A stretch of DNA of 5,469 nt, taken from NCBI GenBank assembly GCA_027004335.1, contig JALTID010000013.1:1-5469 (forward strand). The letters run 5' to 3'. Below, in pieces: positions 1 through 5,469 of the stretch. A program made the position numbers and the translations under genes. Below the pieces are notes generated by a model. It saw only the letters and a program-made list of their open reading frames with translations, had not been told where the DNA came from and did no database searches. The number at the start of each line of letters is the position of its first letter. Positions within the stretch are counted from its first letter, which is position 1. Source of the DNA: JALTID01 sp027004335 [NCBI: bacterium] (GTDB lineage: Bacteria > JALSQH01).

Positions 1-968
1 ACCTTGCCCCGGTTACAAAAGACAAAACTGAAATAGCACTGCTGGCAAATGTTGAGATTATTGAGGAAATCTCTGCAGTTCTCACCCATAAGGCTGTTGG
101 AATTGGTCTCTTCAGAACGGAGTTTCTTTTTCTAAACAGAGAATCTCCCCCCTCAGAGGAGGAGCAGTTTCAGATATATAAGAAAGTAGTTGAGAGGATC
201 GATCCATTCCCCGTGACGATAAGAACATTTGATTTAGGAGCTGATAAGAAAACTCCATTTCCTATCTATCAGGAAGATAATCCCGCCCTTGGTTTGAGAG
301 GAGTCAGACTGGCTCTCCGGGAAAAGGAAATTTTTAAAACACAATTGAAAGCGATTTTGAGAGCAAGCACCTATGGGAATATTCGGATTATGCTACCCAT
401 GGTCTCAGGAGTATGGGAAGTGAGAAAGGTGAGAAAAATAATAAATGAAATAAAAAGAGAATTCCGGGAAAAGAATGTATCATTTAATGAAAAAACTCCA
501 ATTGGTGCCATGATTGAAATACCTTCTGCAGCATTTGTCTCTGATCTCCTTGCAAAAGAGGTGGATTTCTTCAGCGTGGGGACCAATGACCTTGTTCAGT
601 ATACCCTCGCCGTGGACAGAACCAACGAGCATGTAGAGCATCTTTTTGAACCACTTCATCCTGCAGTAATCCGTATTCTCAATTTGATTGCAGAAAATGC
701 CAGAAAAGCAGGGATAGAGGTAAGCATATGTGGTGAAATGGCAGGGGATCCAAAATTTGCTCCAATCCTGATAGGAATGGGATACAGGAATCTCAGCATG
801 ATCCCCCACTCTATTTTGAAAGTAAAAAAAGTCATAAGAGCCCTGAGCGTTAAAGAATCAAGAGAGCTTGTGCAAAAACTGCTTCTCCTTGAAACAGCCA
901 GAAAGGTGGAGGATATTCTAAAAAAATTCATAGATACGCGGCTTTCCTTCCTCTATGATCTGGAATAA
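1..968 (+). CDS. ptsI: Phosphoenolpyruvate-protein phosphotransferase (enzyme I), C-terminal part; 5' end outside window
   Basis: Open in frame from base 3 to a TAA at 966-968 (321 residues seen); the start lies upstream of the window, and the first GTG in this frame (213) falls inside the conserved domain. Enzyme I takes phosphate from PEP and passes it to HPr; this part is the PEP-binding TIM-barrel and dimerisation domain. Counting from the first residue seen, the family landmarks are GLFRTEFLF (R38), TIRTFDLG (R74), NPALGLRGVR (R99), MIEIP (E172), GTNDLVQYTLAVDR (N195, D196, R206) and SICGEMAGDP (C243). These match E. coli R296, R332, R358, E431, N454/D455, R465 and C502, so the active site appears intact. 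The HPr-binding and phospho-histidine domains are not visible, so a nitrogen-PTS paralogue (PtsP) carrying an extra GAF domain cannot be excluded. The next gene follows after 3 bases. Confidence 0.93.
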   Translation, partial: LAPVTKDKTEIALLANVEIIEEISAVLTHKAVGIGLFRTEFLFLNRESPPSEEEQFQIYKKVVERIDPFPVTIRTFDLGADKKTPFPIYQEDNPALGLRGVRLALREKEIFKTQLKAILRASTYGNIRIMLPMVSGVWEVRKVRKIINEIKREFREKNVSFNEKTPIGAMIEIPSAAFVSDLLAKEVDFFSVGTNDLVQYTLAVDRTNEHVEHLFEPLHPAVIRILNLIAENARKAGIEVSICGEMAGDPKFAPILIGMGYRNLSMIPHSILKVKKVIRALSVKESRELVQKLLLLETARKVEDILKKFIDTRLSFLYDLE

Positions 969-971
969 CGA

Positions 972-2159
972 ATGAAAAAATTTCATCGTAATGTCTGGAT
1001 AACAGGTTTCACATCTTTTTTTACAGATGTTAGCACAGAAATGCTCTATCCCCTTATATCGGTTTATATCAAAGCAATGGGGGGAGGAGCTGAGGTAATA
1101 GGTCTCATTGAAGGAATTGCTGAATCCCTTGCTTCTCTTCTCAAAGTGGTATCTGGAAGCATAGCAGACAGAATAGGTAGGAGAAAACCAGTAGCGATCT
1201 CAGGCTACACACTATCTCTCATAGGTAAATTTTTTCTCTATATTGCAGGCTCCTGGCCCATCATCTTGCTGGGAAGAGCAATAGATCGCACAGGAAAAGG
1301 GATAAGAGGAGCTCCTCGTGATGCGATGATAGCAGAATCCACCGATGGAAATATCAGAGGGGCTGCTTATGGTATCCACAGAACTCTGGATACTGCAGGG
1401 GCAGTTACAGGAGTACTAACTGCATATTTTCTTGTTACTTTTGTTCTAAACTCTCCAGAGAACAACACCGTCACCCTTCTTAAAAAAATAATTTTCATCA
1501 GCCTTGTTCCCGCCCTTGCAGGAGTAATAATACTCTTTTTCTCAACAGAAACTGGTGAGAAAAAGAAACAAGGTGGGAAACTGGATTTCAAAACATGGAA
1601 GGAGCTGGATGCAAATTTAAAAATATTTCTCACAGCTCTCTTTCTTTTTACCTTGGGGAATTCATCAAATCAGTTCATTTTCCTGAGGGCAATCCAGAAG
1701 GATCTTTCCTTTTCAATGTCGGAGTTGATTTTGCTTTACTTACTCTTTAATGTTGTAGAAACTATTGTCTCATATCCAGCGGGGAAACTCTCGGATAGAA
1801 CTGGAAGGAAACCGCTGTTGGTAACAGGATTTATAATGTATAGCCTGACATACCTGATAATAGCTCTCTGGCCTCAGCTGATATGGCTTGCAATGGCAGT
1901 TTACGGAATCTACACAGGTACAACTGGCGGAGTGGCAAGAGCCTTTGTCTCAGAACTCTCTCCCCCTGACAAAAAAGCCACAACCCTTGGGCTCTATGCC
2001 ACAATTGAGGGGATCGGACTCCTGCCAGCCTCATTGCTGGCAGGAGTCCTCTGGGAGAAGATCAATATATCCGCCCCATTTCTTTTCGGTGCCGCAACGG
2101 GAATATTAGCAAGTCTGACAATTCTTGTATTTATCAGAACTTCACAGGAAAACTCTTAA
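972..2159 (+). CDS. Major facilitator superfamily transporter, substrate unknown
   Basis: This 395-residue, very hydrophobic protein has the two-half MFS layout, probably 12 membrane helices. MFS motif A appears in both halves: SGSIADRIGRRKP (about 61-73) and AGKLSDRTGRKP (about 270-281). A charged central loop lies between them (about 192-215). Other family-type segments are FTDVSTEMLYPL (17-28), GLIEGIAESLASLLKV (44-59), GRAIDRTGKGIRGAPRDA (101-118) and GIHRTLDTAGAV (134-145). They place it in a widespread but poorly characterised MFS group often labelled as drug or sugar efflux; nothing here fixes the substrate. The ATG at 972 lies 3 bases after the ptsI stop with only a weak GGA ahead of it, which suggests cotranscription and translational coupling. 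The TAA overlaps the stop of the convergent lipoprotein gene. The inner membrane is the expected location. Confidence 0.88.
   Translation: MKKFHRNVWITGFTSFFTDVSTEMLYPLISVYIKAMGGGAEVIGLIEGIAESLASLLKVVSGSIADRIGRRKPVAISGYTLSLIGKFFLYIAGSWPIILLGRAIDRTGKGIRGAPRDAMIAESTDGNIRGAAYGIHRTLDTAGAVTGVLTAYFLVTFVLNSPENNTVTLLKKIIFISLVPALAGVIILFFSTETGEKKKQGGKLDFKTWKELDANLKIFLTALFLFTLGNSSNQFIFLRAIQKDLSFSMSELILLYLLFNVVETIVSYPAGKLSDRTGRKPLLVTGFIMYSLTYLIIALWPQLIWLAMAVYGIYTGTTGGVARAFVSELSPPDKKATTLGLYATIEGIGLLPASLLAGVLWEKINISAPFLFGAATGILASLTILVFIRTSQENS
2016..2049. repeat. Perfect 14-bp inverted repeat (strong hairpin) inside the MFS gene
   Basis: GGACTCCTGCCAGC (2016-2029) is the exact reverse complement of GCTGGCAGGAGTCC (2036-2049), with a 6-base spacer (2030-2035). 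It encodes residues 349-360 of the transporter, a stretch (GLLPASLLAGVL) that is plausible for this family, so coding constraint explains part of the symmetry. No T-run follows on either strand, so it is not a classical intrinsic terminator. It lies about 110 bases before the transporter stop and about 107 bases past the convergent lipoprotein stop, so it could form in either transcript. Confidence 0.8.
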
Positions 2160-2536
2160 AAACCCACATGCTGAGGTTTAAGGGAAGTGTTTGTATTAGT
2201 ATTAATTGAATTCAACATCATCACATCACCAACCACATATGTATCCACATTTTTGATCAAATTACTGCCTGAACCGTAAACATCACAGGTTACCTTAACA
2301 AACACAAAGGTATCACTTGCATCGGTATTTTTCACCTTACCGTAGATCCAGGTTGAGCCGCTCTGAGAATTAGGAACTATGCTAGTATCAAAAAGTTGTA
2401 GCGGTGACTGATTCTCGTTGTTGGTGTTATTTTCGTTGTTTTCCTCAGAAGATTCCGAAAGGCCACATCCTGTCCTGCTCAACAAAGACGCAAAAAACAC
2501 AGGAATAATAAGTAATAAAAAGAACTTGCTTTTCAT
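2156..2536 (-). CDS. Small Asn-rich lipoprotein with an FxLYD-like domain
   Basis: The 126-residue product starts at the ATG at 2536, chosen because a strong GGGGAGGTG ribosome site lies just ahead; an in-frame ATG 24 bases upstream (2560) has that site inside its own coding sequence. Residues 1-23 form a lysine-plus-hydrophobic export signal ending RTG-C24, a plausible lipobox with an unusual Arg at -3. Residues 27-43 are a low-complexity Ser/Glu/Asn linker. From about 60 on, the pattern WIYGKVKNTDASDTFVFVKV, then DVYGSGSNLI and TYVVGD, ending SLKPQHVGF, resembles FxLYD domains: extracytoplasmic beta-sandwiches of unknown function. The protein stops within the last expected strand, so it may be slightly shortened. 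Convergent with the MFS gene, sharing bases 2157-2158 of the stop codons. Role unknown; likely membrane-anchored outside the cytoplasm. Confidence 0.78.
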   Translation of the reverse strand: MKSKFFLLLIIPVFFASLLSRTGCGLSESSEENNENNTNNENQSPLQLFDTSIVPNSQSGSTWIYGKVKNTDASDTFVFVKVTCDVYGSGSNLIKNVDTYVVGDVMMLNSINTNTNTSLKPQHVGF

Positions 2537-2540
2537 GGAG

Positions 2541-2549
2541 CACCTCCCC
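2541..2549 (-). promoter_or_regulatory. Ribosome binding site fixing the lipoprotein start
   Basis: On the minus strand the sequence is GGGGAGGTG followed by CTCC and ATG. This strong Shine-Dalgarno at normal spacing selects the start at 2536 over the upstream in-frame ATG at 2560. Confidence 0.82.
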
Positions 2550-2559
2550 TTTTTTATCA

Positions 2560-2572
2560 TCTATACCTTATA
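2560..2572 (-). promoter_or_regulatory. Possible -10 region of the lipoprotein gene
   Basis: On the minus strand TATAAG (2572-2567) and TATAGA (2565-2560) each match the -10 consensus at 4-5 of 6 positions, 24-36 bases ahead of the start codon. No good -35 hexamer is seen 16-18 bases upstream of either, so this is a weak suggestion only. Confidence 0.28.
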
Positions 2573-2573
2573 A

Positions 2574-2759
2574 TGTGAAAAAAGCGCCTTTCCGGTTCTT
2601 TTCCATCTTTCTCTAAAGAAACTTAATAAGTTAAAAGCAAATCTCTATTTTTATAACAAAGAAGATGTAGAAAAAGAAATAATTAATGTGAATAATACTC
2701 TATATCTTGATATCTTGGGTGGGGAATATGTCTTAACCAGAATAAGGGGACTGTATTGA
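2574..2759 (+). pseudogene. 3' remnant of an unidentified protein-coding gene
   Basis: A frame open from 2574 to a TGA at 2757-2759 has no ATG and no ribosome site; the only in-frame starts late in it are a GTG at 2688 and a TTG at 2715. From about 2622 it reads like real protein: NLYFYNKEDVEKEI, then LYLDILGGEYVLTRIRGLY before the stop, with alternating hydrophobic and charged residues and AT-ended codons like the genes around it. The first codons (2574-2620) look less protein-like, so the true fragment probably begins near 2616. I do not recognise the family. The simplest reading is the C-terminal end of a gene whose 5' part is lost, lying in the same direction as the phoD fragment after it. 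A chance open frame of this length is possible. Confidence 0.45.
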
Positions 2760-2805
2760 TGTTCCAGGTAAAAAGTGATAGGATTTAGAAAATTAAGATA
2801 GTGGC

Positions 2806-3085
2806 ATGAGAAACTGTTTTATACTCTTACTTATTTTCTTTATTATGCTCCTTGCCAGTTGTAGCTCCATAAAGAGGTATTCCTATTCCTTCCCTCAGGG
2901 GGTTGCCTCTGGAGATCCCACTTCTAAAAGTGTGATCCTGTGGCCAAGAGTAGTAGACAGTGGAAATGATAGCGGAATAAATTTGATTTTTTATGTTTCT
3001 GAGGATCAAGATTTTAAAAATATCGTGCAGAAGGGTAATTACCGGAGATCTTCACGCCCCAATAGTGTCTGGTGTTTATGCTTAA
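2806..3085 (+). pseudogene. phoD: Truncated alkaline phosphatase D-type lipoprotein (phoD remnant)
   Basis: The ATG at 2806 begins a classic lipoprotein signal (hydrophobic 5-18, lipobox LAS-C19). It is followed by the PhoD N-terminal signature FPQGVASGDPTSKSVILWPR (29-48) and YVSEDQDFKNIVQKGNY (63-79), the beta-domain before the metallophosphoesterase domain. Family members run to several hundred residues and continue with a conserved strand after this point; here similarity ends near residue 77-83 (about 3035-3055). The frame then reads unrelated residues to a TAA at 3127-3129, inside the next gene's -10 box. A second frame over 3035-3085 reads VITGDLHAPIVSGVYA then stop, resembling the TGDxH metal-ligand motif found much later in PhoD, as expected after an internal deletion. 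No clear ribosome site precedes the ATG. The catalytic domain is missing, so activity is very unlikely. Confidence 0.75.
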
Positions 3086-3101
3086 TTTTTCCCCATTCTG
3101 T

Positions 3102-3130
3102 TTGCATCTACAATTTGTTTTTAGTATAAT
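3102..3130 (+). promoter_or_regulatory. Sigma-70 type promoter of the EMO-like oxidoreductase gene
   Basis: TTGCAT (3102-3107), a 17-base spacer and a perfect TATAAT (3125-3130) form a near-consensus housekeeping promoter. Transcription would start near 3137, giving a leader of about 39 bases. A second TATAAT at 3146-3151 has no matching -35. Confidence 0.75.
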
Positions 3131-3137
3131 GAGGCTG

Positions 3138-3157
3138 GTATACTGTATAATGTATAC
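3138..3157. promoter_or_regulatory. Candidate operator at the transcription start
   Basis: Two copies of the palindromic hexamer GTATAC (3138-3143 and 3152-3157) flank an 8-base core, with centres 14 bases apart. The element begins at the predicted transcription start, a position where a bound repressor would block initiation. The regulator is not in the window and the site matches no operator I can name. In AT-rich DNA part of the pattern may be chance. Confidence 0.42.
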
Positions 3158-3163
3158 AAAGAT

Positions 3164-3178
3164 GGAGGTTTGGAAATG
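3164..3178 (+). promoter_or_regulatory. Ribosome binding site and start codon of the EMO-like gene
   Basis: GGAGG (3164-3168), a 7-base gap, then ATG (3176-3178). An in-frame TTG at 3170 lies one base after the site, too close to be used, so the ATG is the start. Confidence 0.85.
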
Positions 3179-5194
3179 GTTAATCCTAATAACATACCTA
3201 CAAGACCGGTTCCGTGGAATGTTCCTCATTTTGATCTTACCCTTCATTATATTTTAATGTTTGTTGCTCTTGCTTTCTTCTTATATGGTTTTTATCTTAA
3301 GTACAGAGATTGGATGGTAGGAAAAGCTACAGAGAAAGGGTTGTTGTCTAAGGATCTTTATCCCCAAAACATAAAGGATTTCTTTAGTTATGGAATAATT
3401 CAACTCAGAATTTTGAGGGAAGCTCTTACAGGAACAATGCATCTCTTCATTTTTTGGGGAATGACAATTCTTACTATTGGAACAGTTATTGTTGCTGTCC
3501 ACATGGATATGGGGATTCACATTTATAAGGGAATCTTTTATCTTCTTGTATCTTTCTTCCTTGAAATATTTGGCATCTTGTTAATTATTGGCGTACTTAT
3601 TGCTGCCTATCGGAGATATATACAGAAAAATAAGAGATTGATGAACAAATGGGATGATGCGGTAATTCTTCTCCTTTTCTTCTTGATTCCTTTAACAGGT
3701 TTTATTTTAGAAAGTATAAGGATACATATAACTCATCCTGAGTGGGCAAAGTGGTCTTTTATTGGATACTGGTTGAGTGGCATTTATGGAGGAATGAGTG
3801 ACTCAACTTTGAGAACAATTCATAGGCTTACATGGGATTTGCATTCATGGATGGCTCTGGGGTTTATTGCTCTAATTCCGTTTACGAAATTAACCCATAT
3901 TTTTGTTTCTCCTGCGTATCTTCTTATAAAGAAAAATAAGCCATCGGCAAAGCTTCCGACAACTTTTAATCTAATGGAGTTAATGGAAGCAAGCGATGAG
4001 GAAATGGAAAATTTTAAATCGGGAATAGATGTTTTTGCTGATATTGAAGTGAGAGATCTGGTAATGCTGGATGCCTGTACAAGATGTGGAAGATGTACCG
4101 AGGCATGTCCCGCATGGAATACGAATAAAGCTCTTAACCCAAGAGATGTGATTTTAAAGCTTAGTGGGCAGTTGCATTCAAAACAGAGAGATGAAACCTT
4201 CATAGGAACGACTATTTCAGAAGAAGAAATCTGGGATTGTACAACCTGTGGGGCATGTATAGAGAAATGTCCTGTGATGATCAGGCAATATGATCTGTTA
4301 ATGATGATGAGAAGAAGCCTTGTTGATCAGATGAAGATTGATCCAAATGCAAAGAACGCTCTCAATAGGTTTAGAAACACTGGTAATCCCTATGGACTCA
4401 GTCCTTCTGAAAGATTGGCGTGGGCAAAGGATCTTGAGGTTCCCACCATAAAAGATAATCCTAATCCTGAATATCTCTACTGGGTTGGATGTTCTCCTTC
4501 TTATGATCCAAGAAATATAAAGATTGCAAGAGCGTTTGTCCAGATATTGAATAAAGCTGGTGTAAATTATGCTGTTTTAGGTTCAGAGGAACGATGTTGT
4601 GGTGATAGTGCAAGAAGATTGGGAGATGAAGCTCTCTTTCAGGAACTTGTATTTCAGAATATAGACTTGTTTAATCAGTATGGTATTAAAAAGATACTTG
4701 TTACATGTCCTCATGGGTATAATACTTTTAAAAATGAATATCCAGAATTCGGTGGTAACTTCGAAGTAATGCATCATTCTCAATTATTAGCTAAATTAAT
4801 TGCTGAAGGAAGAATTAACCCCAGGGGATTGGATCTATCTAAAATTACTTATCATGATCCATGTTATCTTGGAAGACACAATGGGGAGTATGATGCTCCA
4901 AGGGCGGTTGTAAGCAGTATTGCTAATAATCATTTTATAGAGCTTGATAGGAACAGGAATAATTCTTTCTGCTGCGGAGGTGGAGGTGGTAAAATGTGGT
5001 ATGAGGAAACAGGTGAGAGAATTAATTATAACCGAGCTGATGAGATAATTGGTAAAGGAGTTGATGCTGTTGCAGTTGCTTGTCCATTTTGTTTAACTAT
5101 GCTTGAAGACGGAATGAAATACAGAAACAAAGAGGAAGAGATCGCAGTCAAAGATATTTCTGAGCTTGTCTGGGAAGCTGTTAAGGAGGAATAA
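3176..5194 (+). CDS. EtfAB:menaquinone oxidoreductase-like (EMO) membrane Fe-S protein, HdrD/DUF224 family
   Basis: This 672-residue protein joins a NarI-like membrane part to a cytoplasmic Fe-S part. About five helices are visible (21-43, 85-108, 120-146, 160-180, 222-245). Candidate heme b ligands include H89, H217, H223 and H241. Two ferredoxin-type [4Fe-4S] motifs follow: C301, C304, C307, C311 and C355, C358, C361, C365. Then come two CCG domains. The first has C439, C474-C475 and C511 in CPHG. The second has C563, C599-C600 followed by five glycines, C636 and C639. This order is that of EMO proteins, which in Geobacter-type bacteria pass electrons from acyl-CoA dehydrogenases via ETF to menaquinone; the role here is by family. 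It has its own promoter and terminator, and no etf genes are seen. The neighbouring acyl-CoA synthetase supports a fatty-acid role. The first CCG domain lacks its last cysteine (G514). A different electron donor is possible. Confidence 0.88.
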   Translation: MVNPNNIPTRPVPWNVPHFDLTLHYILMFVALAFFLYGFYLKYRDWMVGKATEKGLLSKDLYPQNIKDFFSYGIIQLRILREALTGTMHLFIFWGMTILTIGTVIVAVHMDMGIHIYKGIFYLLVSFFLEIFGILLIIGVLIAAYRRYIQKNKRLMNKWDDAVILLLFFLIPLTGFILESIRIHITHPEWAKWSFIGYWLSGIYGGMSDSTLRTIHRLTWDLHSWMALGFIALIPFTKLTHIFVSPAYLLIKKNKPSAKLPTTFNLMELMEASDEEMENFKSGIDVFADIEVRDLVMLDACTRCGRCTEACPAWNTNKALNPRDVILKLSGQLHSKQRDETFIGTTISEEEIWDCTTCGACIEKCPVMIRQYDLLMMMRRSLVDQMKIDPNAKNALNRFRNTGNPYGLSPSERLAWAKDLEVPTIKDNPNPEYLYWVGCSPSYDPRNIKIARAFVQILNKAGVNYAVLGSEERCCGDSARRLGDEALFQELVFQNIDLFNQYGIKKILVTCPHGYNTFKNEYPEFGGNFEVMHHSQLLAKLIAEGRINPRGLDLSKITYHDPCYLGRHNGEYDAPRAVVSSIANNHFIELDRNRNNSFCCGGGGGKMWYEETGERINYNRADEIIGKGVDAVAVACPFCLTMLEDGMKYRNKEEEIAVKDISELVWEAVKEE

Positions 5195-5197
5195 TCT

Positions 5198-5223
5198 AAA
5201 GGGCGGCGTAAGCCGCCCTTTTT
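5198..5223 (+). terminator. Rho-independent terminator of the EMO-like gene
   Basis: AAAGGGCGGC (5198-5207) pairs with GCCGCCCTTT (5212-5221) around a GTAA loop of the stable GNRA class, and the run of T continues to 5223. It begins 3 bases after the stop codon. It fills the 31-base gap to the convergent acyl-CoA synthetase gene and may also serve that gene, although the U-run on that strand is shorter. Confidence 0.95.
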
Positions 5224-5225
5224 AT

Positions 5226-5469
5226 TTAACTATACATTTTGTCAATTAAATCTTTGTACTTCTCATCAATAACTCTTCTTTTAACTTTAAGTGTTGGTGT
5301 TAATTCTCCACTTTCAGGAGTGAGAGGAAAGGGTATAAGCTCAAATTTTTTAATTGTTGAATATCTTGGAAGAGTGCTATTAACCTCCTGAACAGCCTCT
5401 TCAAATATTTTTCCTATTTCCTCTTTCGATAGTAAATCTTTCATGTCAGAATATTCTATACCTTTTTCC
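5226..5469 (-). CDS. Long-chain acyl-CoA synthetase (AMP-forming), C-terminal end; 5' part outside window
   Basis: The minus-strand frame is open from the window edge to a TAA at 5228-5226, giving 80 residues of a longer protein; the ATG at 5444 is internal. The segments EEAVQEVNSTLPRYSTIKKF, FPLTPESGELTPTLKVKRR and KYKDLIDKMYS match the C-terminal subdomain of FadD15-type long-chain fatty acid CoA ligases. In the ELTPTLKVKR segment, the lysine in TLK aligns with the conserved catalytic lysine of the adenylate-forming superfamily. The enzyme activates fatty acids to acyl-CoA with ATP, at the cytoplasmic membrane face. It is convergent with the EMO-like gene and separated from it by a shared terminator. 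Chain-length preference cannot be judged, and most of the protein, including the AMP-binding motifs, is unseen. Confidence 0.88.
   Translation of the reverse strand, partial: EKGIEYSDMKDLLSKEEIGKIFEEAVQEVNSTLPRYSTIKKFELIPFPLTPESGELTPTLKVKRRVIDEKYKDLIDKMYS

Noticed and set aside
213-968. GTG at 213 as the start of a 251-residue protein
   Set aside because: The frame is open to the left edge and the upstream residues (GLFRTEFLF and others) are conserved enzyme I sequence, so 213 is internal.
1888-2109. Plus-strand 73-residue open frame within the transporter gene
   Set aside because: It overlaps a clear MFS coding frame, has no ribosome site and reads as low-quality sequence; it is a shadow frame.
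2537-2560. ATG at 2560 as the lipoprotein start
   Set aside because: It would place the strong ribosome site inside the coding region and add a charged stretch before the signal peptide.
3146-3151. Second TATAAT as an independent promoter
   Set aside because: No -35-like hexamer 16-18 bases upstream (3123-3128 reads AGTATA) and no TGn extension; more likely the core of the palindromic element.
3170-3175. TTG at 3170 as the start of the EMO-like gene
   Set aside because: It lies one base from the GGAGG site; the ATG at 3176 has correct 7-base spacing.
2560-3175. Insertion sequence, tRNA, riboswitch or CRISPR in the gene-poor stretch
   Set aside because: No terminal inverted repeats, transposase-like peptide, cloverleaf, repeat array or leader-type folding element could be found by reading both strands.
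3014-3247. Minus-strand 77-residue open frame covering the promoter region
   Set aside because: It overlaps the promoter and start of the EMO-like gene, and its composition looks random with no signal or domain.
3820-4203. Minus-strand 127-residue open frame opposite the EMO-like gene
   Set aside because: It is antisense to conserved Fe-S coding sequence, with no promoter, ribosome site or recognisable domain.

Overview
The window looks like chromosomal DNA of a moderately AT-rich, probably Gram-negative and probably respiring or anaerobic bacterium. Hand counts of a few lines give about 38-50% GC on the left and 30-42% on the right. Lipoprotein signal peptides, a menaquinone-type ETF dehydrogenase and a bacterial acyl-CoA synthetase would fit a Desulfobacterota- or Spirochaetota-like host, but the sequence does not fix the phylum.

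Left block (1-2536). The 3' two-thirds of an enzyme I gene of the PEP phosphotransferase system (ptsI-like) is followed after 3 bases by a 12-helix MFS transporter gene, so the two are probably cotranscribed. A small Asn-rich lipoprotein with an FxLYD-like domain runs in the opposite direction. Its stop codon overlaps the transporter's stop codon, leaving no intergenic space for a terminator. The transporter's 3' end carries a perfect 14-bp inverted repeat.

Middle scar (about 2574-3090). This stretch has no intact gene. It holds the apparent 3' end of an unidentified protein gene, then the 5' end of a phoD-type alkaline phosphatase lipoprotein that loses its homology after about 77-83 residues. 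Just past that point a different frame reads a short peptide resembling the metal-binding TGDxH motif of the same family. I read this as the remains of an older gene pair broken by deletions. Base composition drops across it.

Right block (3102-5469). A near-consensus sigma-70 promoter with a palindromic element at the predicted transcription start drives one large gene. It encodes a membrane-bound, heme- and Fe-S-containing oxidoreductase of the EtfAB:menaquinone oxidoreductase (EMO) / HdrD-like family, and it ends at a textbook GUAA-loop terminator. On the opposite strand, 31 bases further on, lies the C-terminus of a long-chain acyl-CoA synthetase. The two genes make biochemical sense together. 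The synthetase activates fatty acids, acyl-CoA dehydrogenases pass electrons to ETF, and the EMO protein would move them into the quinone pool. The EMO protein lacks one expected cysteine in its first CCG domain, which is the most testable molecular oddity here.

No RNA genes, CRISPR arrays, insertion sequences or wholly new system were recognised.
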